DNA from: Primulina eburnea
Lineage: Eukaryota > Streptophyta > Magnoliopsida > Lamiales > Gesneriaceae
DNA length: 64,000 bases
Direction of reading: 5' to 3'
NCBI RefSeq assembly: GCF_022965805.1
Contig: NC_133104.1
Coordinates: 43,258,682 to 43,322,681 of the forward strand
Each line of letters starts with the position of its first letter. The first letter of the stretch is position 1. The notes beneath the pieces were generated by a model. That model saw only the letters and a program-made list of their open reading frames with translations. It searched no databases and was not told the DNA's origin. Positions 23,441-36,572 of the stretch are shown in pieces. The position numbers and the translations under genes are program-made.

Positions 23441-24210
23441 TGTCTTCTATGGTCGACCGAGACACGAAGCCTTTCCTATCTGGATGCGATAATCCTTTGA
23501 TGGTTTCACCCAACAGTGCTTTCCATCCTCGAGATTGTGTGGTTACCGAGCCTCCTGTCACGCACATGGACTATGTTAGAGATAGCTGGATAAATCACCG
23601 GGAAAAGTTTTTGCATATGTTTCCATCAAACTCTTACGGCTCAATTCTTGCAGAAACTTCTGACAGTCACCAATTCATGCCTATGCCACACCAACCCGAT
23701 GCAGATATAAAATCAGGCTCGAAAGAGCTGGATATTAAGAAGGAAGCTAGTCCTCCTTTGAAAAAGAGGGCTGCTGCTCCTGCTAATCCAAAAAATCCCA
23801 AAGGAAAGAAGCCAAGAAAAGGTCCTCTGCCAAAGGAAAATGACAATCCCTCTGTTCGCCGTGCAAAAGCGGCTAAAAAGAACGTGGATGTCGTGATAAA
23901 TGGTGTTGATATGGATATATCTGGCATACCGATTCCGGTTTGCTCTTGTACTGGTACTCCGCAGCAGTGTTATCGATGGGGATGTGGGGGATGGCAATCG
24001 GCTTGCTGCACAACTACTATATCAATGTATCCTTTGCCTATGAGCACCAAAAGACGAGGAGCCAGAATTGCTGGACGAAAAATGAGCCAGGGAGCTTTCA
24101 AGAAAGTCTTGGAAAAACTAGCAACCGAAGGCTACAACTTTACCGGCCCAATTGACTTGCGGACTTACTGGGCAAAACATGGTACCAACAAGTTTGTGAT
24201 TATCAGATAA
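23440..24210 (+). CDS. BASIC PENTACYSTEINE (BBR/BPC) GAGA-binding transcription factor, shifted N-terminus
   Basis: From the ATG at 23440 (MSSMVDRDTKPFL) the protein has 256 residues. It includes the class I N-terminal region, a Lys/Pro-rich nuclear-localisation stretch (KKRAAAPANPKNPKGKKPRK) and the C-terminal BPC DNA-binding domain with the five-Cys pattern CSCTGTPQQCYRWGCGGWQS, then CCTTTISMYPLPMSTKRRG, and ends HGTNKFVIIR. BPCs bind GA/CT repeats and recruit Polycomb and other regulators to control homeotic and developmental genes; that role is inferred from the family. The normal first 24 residues lie upstream at 23369 in another frame because of an apparent one-base loss. The DNA-binding part is intact either way. 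The gene is intronless within the coding part, as is usual for class I BPC. Confidence 0.9.
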   Translation: MSSMVDRDTKPFLSGCDNPLMVSPNSAFHPRDCVVTEPPVTHMDYVRDSWINHREKFLHMFPSNSYGSILAETSDSHQFMPMPHQPDADIKSGSKELDIKKEASPPLKKRAAAPANPKNPKGKKPRKGPLPKENDNPSVRRAKAAKKNVDVVINGVDMDISGIPIPVCSCTGTPQQCYRWGCGGWQSACCTTTISMYPLPMSTKRRGARIAGRKMSQGAFKKVLEKLATEGYNFTGPIDLRTYWAKHGTNKFVIIR

Positions 24211-25712
24211 ACTTATGCCTACACGCCGGAGCTGTAATTGATGGGTTGCAAAAAAGGTGTTTTATTCCCCCAAGATGTTTCGATTCTAATACATCCTTGT
24301 TGTATAGATTATGCCCAACTTGGTACAAAATTCAAGTCGTCGATCACGTTGTGTTTCATGGAAAACGCCATGTATTTTGTTAAAATTGTGTTCATATGAA
24401 ACTTCTTTTATATTGATAGCTGATTAACATTCTTGAAATTTCATATAAGATCATGCATCATATTGAGATGACATGACGAAATATGTATGATATATGAAGA
24501 CAAAATTAAAATATATAGATAATATAATGATCCACGGCTCTCGTTATCTCCAAGTCACGACGACATGTTAAAAATATTATTCAACCCAGAAGAATTTATT
24601 AAAACCAACCGACAAAATATTCCCATCATTTTCATAAAATATGAATTTTCTCTTTGTCGCCAACGCAAGTTGTGGCTGTTTTTATCTCTAATTCGATTAA
24701 CAAAAAATATTGGTCAATAATTTTATTGATACTGATAATAAATATATAGCTAGATATGATATTTAGCTCGAAACAAGATTTTTAATGTTTTTTTTTTACG
24801 GAAATCGGATCTCATAATGGAACAATCATACATTTGACCATAAAAATCCACTTAATTTTAAATTCAAATTTTTCTCTATCGATTTAATAATTCTTTCATA
24901 TTGTATGTACTACTTACGGAGTACGGAAAATAATAATATAATAATAAAATTACAATATTACCCTTCTTATGCAATTATCAGACTATTTTATATGATAATT
25001 TTGTAATATAAAAACAAGGAAAACTTCAAAAATGGCGAAGAAAACGTGAGGAGACAGGCAACCCCATGTGAAATTAACACCACAAAAGTCAAATTAATCT
25101 CAACAAAAACCACCCTCTACATAAGTTGAATTAATTCCCTAATTTGGTTAATACAACTTAGTTATTTTAAATTTTTTATTGTAAATATCAATTAATTTGA
25201 AAATTTTGAAAAAAAAAAATATCAAATCTCAAACGAATCAAACTTACGAAAAAGATGATATACTAACACAATTTATGTGATATAGTCTGACATATAAAAA
25301 TGAATATTCGATCTAATTTGAACTATGAAAAATATTATTTTTAATGTCATATAATTTATTCTATATGAGTGAAAATATCGATATTTTATATATATAAAAT
25401 TATTAGATTTCACTGAATGTATGAATATAATCGATTATTGACGTAGAAACCGTTACACAAAAGATCTCCCCACAAATTTATTTATAGATATTTAGATTAG
25501 AATTTAGAGTAGATTCAATTGATATTTTGTATAAATTTAACTCGATATATGTAAAATAAACAAACAAACAAAAAACAAAATTGATTCTTTTATTTGATTT
25601 TTGTCAAAATTTTAGGAAATAAGATTTAAGAATGGTATTAATTGGACGTTGAATGTGTTCCACTCTGTAGTCACTCCTTTCTCGTTACGATATTACGCGC
25701 ATTCCACGCCCC
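24211..25712. other. Intergenic region, BPC 3' UTR to RGP promoter
   Basis: AT-rich, without a gene or a repeat that I can name. Confidence 0.5.
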
Positions 25713-25719
25713 TATAAAT
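25713..25719 (+). promoter_or_regulatory. TATA box of the UDP-arabinopyranose mutase gene
   Basis: TATAAAT in a C-rich context (CCCCTATAAATTCCCCCC), 81 bases before the ATG. The position fits a short 5' leader. Confidence 0.65.
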
Positions 25720-25799
25720 TCCCCCCGAAACACCCCAATCACTTCGCCATCACCACTCCAAGATCTGATTGATTCTCTATCTCTCTATCTCGGAAAACC

Positions 25800-27678
25800 A
25801 TGTCGAAGCCAGCAACGTCGGTGATACCGCCGCTCAAGGATGAGTTGGATATAGTGATACCCACCATCCGAAACTTGGATTTCTTGGAAATGTGGAGGCC
25901 GTTCTTTCAGCACTACCATTTAATCATCGTCCAAGACGGAGATCCGACCAAGGTTATCAAAGTTCCTGAGGGATTTGACTACGAGCTCTACAATCGGAAT
26001 GATATAAACAGGATTCTTGGCCCTAAGGCCTCTTGCATCTCCTTCAAGGATTCTGCTTGCAGGTGCTTTGGATTCATGGTGTCTAAGAAGAAGTATATCT
26101 ACACCATTGATGATGATTGCTTTGTAAGTTCTTCGTTTTTCCGATTCTTGGTTTTTTAATTTTTTCGGGTTTTAGGGATCTGGGAAGTCAACGGTCATTG
26201 AGAATATGGTTTTGAAAGATATTCCTTTTAGATTTATTATTTAAGACTTAACTAACCATGTATTATACGTTTGAACATGCTCATATTACATGTCTGGCGT
26301 ATAATATCCTGAACAAAGTATACCGGAATTGTACGTACAATGTACATGTATCTTTTAGTTCTTATGTGTAATGTTTTATGCTTCTATATTGTTTATCATA
26401 TAATTTGTTCGATACTGCCATGTTATTTGAAACTTGATTATTGAAATGGAAAAAGGTGGCCAAAGATCCAACTGGGGAAGACATCAACGCATTGGCTCAA
26501 CACATTCACAATCTGCTCACTCCATCCACACCTTTGTTTTTCAACACATTGTACGATCCATTCCGAGAAGGAGCAGATTTCGTGCGTGGATACCCTTTTA
26601 GCATGCGTGAAGGTGTGCCAACCGCGGTTTCTCATGGACTCTGGCTCAACATTCCCGATTATGATGCCCCCACCCAGCTTGTTAAACCCCGGGAGCGCAA
26701 CACGAGGTTGGTTGATGTGTTTGATCTTGCCGCATTTTTGTATCATATCTTGTCTCTAGATACTGCAAAATAGTGGTACATGTGCACTTATGTTGGTTTG
26801 TAAACATAGGTATGTTGATGCTGTTTTGACTATTCCAAAGGGCACTTTGTTTCCCATGTGTGGTATGAATCTTGGATTTGATAGAGAACTCATTGGTCCT
26901 GCAATGTATTTCGGGCTCATGGGTGATGGCCAGCCTATTGGGAGATATGACGACATGTGGGCTGGCTGGTGTACTAAGGTAGCTTCTTCACACGATCTCC
27001 TTTCACACTTTGCCCACAGTTTATAATTCTTAGCATTGTGATGAAGCGTCGATCTCAGGATTAGAGATTTAGGTTGCATAATTTAACCGTTGCTCATTGT
27101 CATATGTGTGGGGGTAAATGTATAGGGGGCCGAGCTTGGTGGTTCACCCCTGCTTCAAAAGGGATAAAAATATAATTCTTCAAAATTTCAACTTTCGACA
27201 CCCAATTTCTTCTACGGCTTATCTTCAGCATTGTAGTTCAGACAAATAAAAAATCATGGCCAAACTCAAAGTTTTATTTCCTAGAACTCAATGAGTTGAA
27301 AATAATAAAATCCAGGTTATCTGTGACCACTTGGGTCTAGGAGTGAAAACTGGTCTGCCATATATCTGGCACAGCAAAGCTAGCAACCCATTTGTCAATC
27401 TGAAGAAGGAATACAAGGGCATATACTGGCAGGAAGATATCATTCCATTCTTCCAATCTGTTACCCTGCCCAAGGACTGTACCACCGTGCAAAAGTGTTA
27501 CATTGAGCTTTCCAAGCTTGTCAAGGAGAAGCTCAGCCCAATTGACCCCTACTTCCAGAAGCTCGCTGATGCTATGGTGACATGGATTGAGGCATGGGAT
27601 GAAATCAACTCGACTACTCAGTTGGGGGCTCTGTCACTAGATGGCAAGAAGGATGATTCGGCTTCTAAGAAGAAGTAG
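25800..27678 (+). CDS. RGP/UAM: UDP-arabinopyranose mutase / reversibly glycosylated polypeptide
   Basis: Four exons (25800-26123, 26456-26706, 26810-26978, 27316-27678) join in phase to give 368 residues. It interconverts UDP-arabinopyranose and UDP-arabinofuranose, supplying furanose for cell-wall arabinans, arabinoxylans and glycoproteins, in the cytosol and on the Golgi face. Visible are [20 protein letters not shown] near the start, LIIVQDGDP, the metal-binding DDD in YTIDDDCF (end of exon 1), [17 protein letters not shown] with the Arg region that is reversibly glycosylated in the family, and [12 protein letters not shown]. The length and the Lys-rich C-terminal tail ([10 protein letters not shown]) match the catalytically active RGP group better than the inactive RGP4/5 types. 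No damage was seen. Confidence 0.96.
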
Positions 27679-28504
<826 letters not shown>

Positions 28505-29213
28505 AACAAGTGATTCTTGGAGATTTGATTTGATTGAACCATTCCAACATCATCCCCTCTCCCCAATAACTTTTCATCAACAAATAAGTTTGGTAAAAAT
28601 CCAATAAATTACATGTATATTCCATTTGAAAGAAATAACATTACCCCATAATTAAGGAAGAAATAAGTTACCTGCATTGCCTATTTTATACCAACGACAA
28701 TGGTGATGATGATCACGATCAAGAAAATATTGTAGTTGTACCGGTATTCAATCGCGCTCTTTAATTTGTTTCGTTTAAATTCATGCCTTTACTGGATTCT
28801 CAAGATTTATAAAGCATGAGGGAAAAACAATATGGAGAAAAATATTAAATGAGAAAAGGAAGAAAAAAATTTCAATCGAAATGTTCAGGTCTCCATTCTC
28901 ATTAAAAAGGTTTCTTTTATATATATTGCAAAAATATATGCAACGAAATTAGGATGTCCCTGTCTACCAAGTTTTAATATAAATCATAATCACTAATTAA
29001 AGCTTTTTTATTTAAAAAAAATGACTATTTTAAAGTCTTTCGCCGGCTAAAAAATCAAATTTAAATTCAAATATAAAATTTTCATGTGGTGCACATCTGA
29101 AAAATCAAGAACCTATGCGCAGAGATATTTATATCAGATATACACAAGAGTTTAATTTGGTAAAAAAGATCGAATTTATTGAAGATGATCCAATATTTAA
29201 CATCTCTTTCATG
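28505..29213. other. Intergenic AT-rich region
   Basis: No gene or nameable repeat. Confidence 0.45.
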
Positions 29214-29394
29214 AGTAGGTCTATCGTGAGACGATCTCACGGATATTTATCTGTGAGACGGGTCAACCCTACCGATATCACAATAAAAAGTAATACTCTT
29301 AACATAAAAAGTAATATTTTTTCATGGATGACCCAAATAAGATATTTGTCTCACAAAATATGAGCCGTGAGACCGTCTCACAGAAATTTTTGCC
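29214..29394 (-). repeat. GTGAGAC-family repeat, copy D
   Basis: Inverted near-full copy. On plus it begins GAGTAGGTCTATCGTGAGAC, contains GACGGGTCAACCCTACCGAT and ends GACCGTCTCACAGAAATTTT. Confidence 0.9.
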
Positions 29395-29414
29395 GTCTTT
29401 CATTTGATTTATTC

Positions 29415-29985
29415 CAAGGTTCTAAAAAGCGTGAAGCGCCCCGAAACGCGGATGTCGAGCTCCAAGCTTTTCAAGCTTAAGCGAGATTAGCACAGGCTTA
29501 AGCGTGAAAAAGCGTTTTTTATATTCAGTGTAATTGTAATTATCTCAAACCAATAAATAGATAAAATAATACATAAATATAATAAATTTTATGTCTGATG
29601 CATTAATTCTCATATTTATAAAATCATAAAATATGAAAATTACAATCTTAATTTGTTTTTGCAACTAAAACACATTAAAAATGTTAAATATTTGTCAAAT
29701 CATTATCAGACATGCTTAATCATAATTAAAATTAAAAAATAAACATCTAAATTATAAACCTAATTTATTATTTTAAAATAAAAAAACATACCTTCAAAAT
29801 AAAAAAATTAATAGATGCGATCAATTGTGGTTAAGCACGCTTAATTAAACACCTTAATTATGCTTAATTCGGTCAAACTACAGTTTGACCGTTTTTTTTC
29901 CGCCTTCTCAGAAGCGGGGCGTTTTTGCCAAGCTTCAAGCTTAAGCGAGCTTAAACGGGGCTTAAGCGAGCTTTTTAGAACACTG
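29415..29985. mobile_element. hAT-type MITE, 571 bp, with perfect 8-bp TSD
   Basis: Terminal inverted repeats CAAGGTTCTAAAAAGC and CAGTGTTCTAAAAAGC (the latter read inverted). Flanking direct repeats ATTTATTC lie at 29407-29414 and 29986-29993. The subterminal regions carry many AAGCTTAAGCGAGC-like words on both sides. It has no transposase. Confidence 0.9.
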
Positions 29986-29993
29986 ATTTATTC

Positions 29994-30904
29994 CTCTCCG
30001 AATTAAAAGTTTTGGAGTAAATGTTTGCAGGGGGGAAAGAAAACTAGCGAGGATTTTTTCTAGTAATAAATAGTAAATACTCAACCTTCTTATTCATTAA
30101 CAAACCCATTTTTGTATCACAAATAAGAAATTAAGTTGACTATTAAGCTTATTAAAATCACGAATAAAATGTTGTTTTCATCTAGAAATAATTTAAAAAA
30201 TGTAATAATTTTCAAAATTGGTTCTTGGAATAAACTTTCATTGACATAGACTCAAATTAAACAACGCCATTCAGAAGGAGACAAGTGCTGAATTCATTGA
30301 TTAGTCGGAAATCTAAATTGATTCTTATTTTTTAAAAATATAATTTTAATTTTCTGGTCTGCTATGTTCAAACACGAGAAGACCATTTATTCTAAAATGT
30401 TACTAAATATGTCGTGATTTGTATGATATATTAAATTTTCTTTTCGAATATAGAGTTCAATTGATTGATGCAACTTTGACAACAAATGTTGTGAAAATTA
30501 ATACCAATTTCAATGTCTCAAATTTACTGACAATTTCCATTAATAAATATTACAATTAAAAATCAATCCTCATAATTAACGTTCTGAAACAAAGGAATTA
30601 ACTTCATCCATGATGAATTCTTCGACTCAATCCTTCAAGAAAAATTTAAAAATCAAACGAATCAGATATATTTAAGTATATCGGCCGCCTTGACGATAAA
30701 AAAATTTTGCAGTCTAAAATGAATATGTAATGAGAGCAGCCATATGCTAAATAATTTTATTCAAGACCATAAGTACGTATTAAGCTACCTATAAAAATAA
30801 AAAAACTGAATGCCTTAAAAACGCTTGAGCTCGTGTTGCTTAACCTTAAAAATAAAAATAAAAAATGGATGTCTTAAAAAATTTGGTCACGATTAAATTA
30901 AAGG

Positions 30905-30907
<3 letters not shown>
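29994..30907. other. Intergenic AT-rich region downstream of the MADS gene
   Basis: No coding exon was recognised. C-terminal exons of the MADS gene would be expected here on the minus strand but were not found. Confidence 0.4.

Positions 30908-30968
<61 letters not shown>
30908..30968. repeat. (TA)n microsatellite
   Basis: About 26 TA units, then GTATATATATG and GTATGTATG variants and an (AC)n run to about 31000. Confidence 0.95.
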
Positions 30969-30970
<2 letters not shown>

Positions 30971-31159
30971 GTATATATGTATGTATGTAGACACACACAC
31001 AGTCTCTTAAATCATAGAATTTGAAATGTTCACTTTCTTTTGGAGATGATTGTTCTCTTCTTGAAGATCTCTATACTGCATAAACAAAAATAAAGAGTAG
31101 GGTATGAATTTTCATAATAATGTAATAATGGATCCTCTTGTTGATATTGTTAATTAAAT

Positions 31160-31371
31160 GGATTTGAATACTCAACAGTGTTGAAAATACAGTACTTGGT
31201 ACTGTGCACTTTTTATACGAGATAATCATGTGATCATCTCGTTTTATCTGAGAACTTTTTAAAATTATCTCATAAGGTGTGATATCCACAAGACAAATAT
31301 GTGATTATCTCATGTAAAAAAATGCATAGCACCAAATGCTGTATTTTCAACACTGTAGAGGATCCAAATCC
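31160..31371. mobile_element. Mutator-type MITE, 212 bp, with 9-bp TSD
   Basis: Inverted ends of about 49 bp share ACAGTGTTGAAAATACAG and GGATTTG. Flanking direct repeats TAATTAAAT lie at 31151-31159 and 31372-31380; a 9-bp TSD is typical of MULEs. It sits in the MADS intron between the two 42-bp exons. Confidence 0.88.
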
Positions 31372-31654
31372 TAATTAAATAAACATTAAATTCCCCTTTC
31401 AAAAAAATCAAACATTAATCTTACCCTTCTCTTGAGGTAGTTTATGTCTTCTGCAACGATACGCCACTGTGAAATTTAAGACATCCTCTGATTAATTTAT
31501 ATGTTCTGTGATTTAAATTATGAAGCTAGCCATTTTAGTAAAAGATTTTCCTAACAAATATATAAATGTATCAGTATACAACATTAATCACTAGATTAGG
31601 GACATTGGATGAGAAATATCAGAACTTACAATTTGATAACAGTTTCGTTTTGGA

Positions 31655-31762
31655 AAGTTGACACTAGGGAGGGTGGTTTTTAGGTCTTGAATTCAAGATC
31701 CCTTCCAACTTTAGGAAGGCTCATGCCGCTAGACTACCAAATTCTGAGCTATATGCTTGTAA
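31655..31762 (-). mobile_element. Candidate tRNA-derived SINE fragment
   Basis: On minus, TTTGGTAGTCTAGCGGCATG (A box-like) is followed by GGGATCTTGAATTCAAGACC (B box-like). It lies in a MADS intron. No clear TSD was seen. Confidence 0.45.
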
Positions 31763-32553
31763 AATACTACCTTTTTAGAGCGAAATCGTTCGACACCAAT
31801 CCTCATCTGGCGTTCCAGTTGTTTCAAGTCTTTCATGCCTAGCCCTGATAGATTTTCTCTAGCAGAATGCCTTTGTAGGAATAAGAAATATATTACGTAC
31901 ATGATAATAATGAGTATGAAAATCTTTTTTTCTAATTAAAAAAATGAAGATTTGGTGAAATTTGGAACAGATCACACACTTATCTCTTGCTCCCAAAGCA
32001 GCTACCGTTCTCCTCAGATCATCAATTTCATTCCTTCATACCTAGAAAAAAAGAAACAAATTAGTTATATATACTACTGCATCAATTGATTGGAAAGAAA
32101 ATTGTTTAAATTATTAAAATTAATATTGTGATAATTCCTTGATCAGTTTGTGCTCTGTCCATGGACACACACACACACACATACTTCCATGGTTGTGAAG
32201 CCTTGATCACTTGTTTGAGTAATTCCCACTTCAGTTTTGTACCTTGCTGTGGTCCTATGAATGCTGCATCCACGTACAAACCCGCAAAAATATCTCATCG
32301 CAATGTTCGTACATGATCAGCAAAGAAACAACAACAACGAGCCAAGATTCTTGAATTAATGACATACTCATGACTAGAGAAATGATTATAAGCTTTGCCA
32401 GAAGGAGAGAAAACGAGGACTGTTGCACCTCGGCATCGCAGAGAACTGATAGCTTAAAAGCTTTCTTTAGCAACCCATTCCTTCTATTGAGAATGTTACT
32501 TGCCTGTTTGTGGGATTCTCGATTCGTTTCAGTTCCACTTTCCCTCTCCCCAT

Positions 32554-33629
32554 CTATGCATGCGTCTGTCTGCAAATCCTAAATTCCCAGCAAACGGACG
32601 AGACACACGCGTTGCATGTGGAATACGTACAACAAATTAATAATATAAATTGAAGACACTTGCAGAAAATTAAATAGAAAAACTATGATTTGGGTAGCAT
32701 AACAAAAAAAATACATGACATATCCTTAATTACAAATAATGAGAACTTTGAAGTTCTCCGCTTTCTATAAGCGAAGATATGGACTTCAATTAATAAGAAG
32801 TCTTGCGAGTTGTTCAATAATCAAAGGCAGAGCTTTTCTGCAAAAATAAAAAAAAACTGTACAATCATTAGGAATTGTACGCCAAACAAATAAAAGTTTA
32901 AGGAGTAGACAAATTTAATAAATTATCATGGATGAAAATCAAAAGAATTTTAACTAAACAAATATAAATTTAATAACAAATGTAAGAGGAAACAAAAAAC
33001 TGAAAAGAACACGGGAAAAAGAACGAAGGAACGTGAAATTATTTTTAATCATATTAAATAAAATGGCAGAAATAATTTAAAACACAATAAATTCAAACAC
33101 ACCAAAAAAGTTTGAATCCATTACCTTAAGGATTATCTATTCACCATTAAAGCCTCTTAACATGCTTGTTTTGTACTTAAGAAAGTAATTTTAAAAAAAT
33201 GCTTGTGATGGAAAATAGAGACAATTATGAAGAATTTTTATTTTATTTTATTGTTAGAACATTTGAGAGATGACGTCAAAATTCACTTACGAAAAAATAA
33301 AATACATATCCAATACCTCTATATTGTATTAATTTGTCACCGCAAAGACTCAAAAATAGAGTCAGAATAATCAATATGGATGGGAACAAGTTACGATCTT
33401 CACTTGTCATGAAGTTTGTTTTTTCTTGAAAATACGGTAATATTTTGTGGATTTGCATAATTAATTAATTGTAAATAGATAAGTTATCTAATAAAGGAAA
33501 AAATAAAGTTATTTAATTAATTATGAGTTTTTAAAGTATTAAATAAATTGGTATTGTCCACCTTATGCAGAAACCAGTTCAATTAGGTCTTTTTTGATGG
33601 GTTGAAGACATAAGATTATGTTCCCCAAG
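32554..33629. other. MADS upstream region
   Basis: AT-rich; presumably the former promoter. No other gene is seen. Confidence 0.4.
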
Positions 33630-33810
33630 AGTGAGTCTCATGTGAGACCGTCTCACGAATCTTAATCTGTGAAACGGGTCAACCATACCTGATATTCACA
33701 ATAAAAAATAATACTTTTAGCATAAAAAGTAATAATTTTTCATGGATAACCCAAATAAAAGATCCGTCTCACAAATACGATCCGTGAGACCGTCGCACAC
33801 AAATTTTTAT
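33630..33810 (-). repeat. GTGAGAC-family repeat, copy E
   Basis: Near-full inverted copy beginning AGTGAGTCTCATGTGAGACC on plus. Confidence 0.9.
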
Positions 33811-34019
33811 CTTGAATTAATTACATTCTTATTCAGGGTTATATCATAATTTTAAAAACTATTAGGGAGGGACTAAAGAACCTGCCATAAGAAAACGAAA
33901 CGTAGTGATAAAGAAAATGAGAGCCATTCCACCAGATATTCGACAACTGTTTTTGATTGATGGGAACTAAGGATGGCACACGCATGGTGGGTTCCAAGAA
34001 TACCAAATCATGGGCATTT

Positions 34020-34175
34020 TTTTGAATCTGAAAACCTAGTACCAACGGTGTTCAATCCCTGGGTACTTTTTTAGTACCATATTTTCACATGAAATGTACC
34101 ATATTTTCACATGAAGTGTACCACATTTTGTATGACATAGTACCACAATTTTGTGGGTAGAGAGTGAACCTAAAA
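34020..34175. repeat. Short-period repeat around AGTACCA / GTACCATATTTTCACATG
   Basis: The words TAGTACCATATTTTCACATG and TGTACCATATTTTCACATGA recur in close succession, along with further TACCA(C) words. The function is unknown. Confidence 0.55.
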
Positions 34176-34374
34176 AAAAATTTGATTGGGGATTTTTCAC
34201 CAACTTCCGCACAGTTTAATGCTGAACCGGTGGTCTACGTTGGATAATTAATATTTATTTCATAAAGTCACATTTGAACGTAATAATAATATATTAATTT
34301 TAAAATATGAACAGCATAACTTCAAATAATGTTTGTATTATTGTTTAATCCAAAATTAATTTGATCTCTATGGG

Positions 34375-34889
34375 TAGGGATGTAAACGAACCAAATCGTT
34401 TGTGAGCTATTCGAAGCTCGATTAGATAAAAGCTCGTTTGAGCTCGTTTAATTAGGCTCGTTAAAATAAACAAATCAAACTCAAGTTTTACAGTATTCGG
34501 CTCGTTAACTTGTGAACATGTTCGTTGGTAAATTCAAGAGTAAATTTTTAGATTAAAAAATAATATTTTTGATATTTGATTTATTGATTTTGTATATTAT
34601 TTATGAAATATATAGAAAAATCTATTAAATTTATTTATTATAATAAATTTACAAATTTTAATAAATATAATATATTTTTTTAAATATATAATTTACTTTT
34701 TAATTAATTTAGTGAAAATTTAAATGTATAATTCATATATATTAAGCTTGTTTAAGCTCGATAAAAATTTGAATAAGCTCGTGAGTCATGTATATATTCG
34801 TTAAATAAAGCTCGAGCTCATCTCGATTATAAACAAACCGAGCTCAAATATTCAAGAGTTTTACTCGACTCAATTCGATTTTATCCTTA
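34375..34889 (+). mobile_element. hAT-like MITE, family TAGGGATGTAA, copy 1
   Basis: Begins TAGGGATGTAAACGAACC and ends CGATTTTATCCTTA. The interior is rich in GAGCTCG and GCTCGTT words. A second copy in inverted orientation lies at 45174-45672. No perfect TSD was seen. Confidence 0.7.
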
Positions 34890-36162
34890 TACGTGGGTTC
34901 GGAAGCATAGCTCTCTCTACGACTCTACGTCTGCTATTTGCATTTGTTGCTTTATTGTATGGCCGACACGTTGGGCTGTGCTTCGTATCTCTGAACCAGT
35001 CTTCGGCAGACAGGTTACATCAGTACCCATTGGAATGGAAGAATCAGAGTCATTCATTTTAATCAAACAATTAATTTTTATCAGAATTATCGTAACAATA
35101 ATGTTTTAAATTTCTGGAAGTACTTATTGATTTATCTCAATTCCTAAAACAATTACAATATCAAAACAAAACTTGTTTGGTTAAAACTCATATTTAATAT
35201 ATTTCTCAATTTTTCTTAAAATTTGAACCATAAACAAATATTAATATTTTTTTCCCTAAAATTAATTACTATTTTTTCATTTTATTTTAAATGAATATAT
35301 CGTTATAAAACTTGTTTTCTCATGTTGATGTATCCTCTATAAATGTATTATTGTTTCAATATTCTGTTATCCGTGAATTTTCTTCTAATATGATTTATAA
35401 GCATTCATTCTAAAATAGAATTAAACTGGAAAATTATGAATTTATGTTGGTGTAACAGATTTTTTTAAAAATAATGTAATTTATTTTCTTATTTATCATA
35501 TATATTTTTTATGAGACACAAAATAAACTGAAAAATAAGAATATGTAAATAAAATTAAAAAGAAACTTTGATTAAGAAAATTTTGCATCCAATTTTTTTT
35601 TATCTACATGAAATTTCATTTTGCAGCATATTGTTAAGTATATAAATAGTTTGTGTTAAATATCATAAAAAAGACAACCTATTATAATATTTTATCCAAA
35701 AATATCAATGCCCAAAAATTATCATTTTAAATAAATTATTTTCAAATAAAATCAATTTTTATTAAAAATATTTGTTAAATATAAAAAATTTATGAAATTT
35801 ACCTACATTAGATTCAATATTTTCTATTCATATTAATATTGTGAATATAATGTTAGAAATACGAAGAAACATTCAAAGATATTTCCAATATTTGGAACAT
35901 ATTTTAGCCAGGTGATAAAGTTCTAGAATTTTTTTTAGGGAAGATTTTTTTTAAAAAAAGAGGCAATAAGGGTATTCTTCTCAACATAAAATATATGATA
36001 GAGATTTGTGTGTGATTAACCTAACGTAGAGTGTAAATAACACTTCAATTTTCGCAATAACGAAAGGGCGAAAAATACTTTCTTTATATTACCTAAAAAA
36101 TATAATGTGTTCTTCCATGTGCCCAATATGAGCGTTTTGATAATATAGGCATACCTGTATAT
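34890..36162. other. Intergenic AT-rich region
   Basis: No gene or recognisable repeat. Confidence 0.45.
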
Positions 36163-36572
36163 GCAAGAACTTGTTTGAGAAAATCTCACGGGTCGTAATT
36201 TTGTGAGACAGATCTCTATTTGGGTAATCCATGAAAAAATATTACTTTTTATGTTAAGAGTATTACTTTTTTATTGTGAATATCGGTAGAGTTGACCCGT
36301 CTCTAGGGATGTCAATGGGTCCCGGTTTTACTCAGACCCACAATGGACCCGCGTGTATGAGGGTGAGTTTGGATATATTAAATGGGTCATGGGGTGGGTC
36401 TCGGGTCCAATTTTTCAGACCCGTCCGGATATGGGGCGGGTCATGGGTTCTATAATACCCGCCTCATATATGTAGATATAAATATTTTAGGGTTTTAGTT
36501 TTATTGATTTTCATTTTTTTAGCAGCTCATCTCAACCATAACGATCCTACCTATTCTTATGTCAATTGTTGT

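Larger units (their letters stand above)
31034..32553 (-). pseudogene. MIKC-type MADS-box transcription factor gene, degraded
   Basis: Six exons in minus order: 32553-32368 (MADS), 32263-32185 (I region), 32041-31980, 31870-31771 (K box), 31466-31425 and 31075-31034. The last two are 42 bp each, the classic MIKC exon length. Readable protein pieces are MGRGKVELKRIENPTNRQV, RRNGLLKKAFKLSVLCDAEV, VFSPSGKAYNHFSSHD, IHRTTARYKTEVGI, and NLSGLGMKDLKQLERQMR with IGVERFRSKK. Damage: one base is missing after VTFS (about 32486); one is missing after CDAEV (about 32430); and TGA stands where WRNEIDDL expects Trp (exon 3). The 186-bp first exon would be 188 bp when whole. No C-terminal exon was found. 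The splice sites still look good, so the decay is recent or partly an assembly artefact. Subfamily not resolved. Confidence 0.85.

Noticed and set aside
26438..26746. Minus-strand frame opposite UDP-arabinopyranose mutase exon 2
   Set aside because: Antisense shadow of a conserved coding exon.
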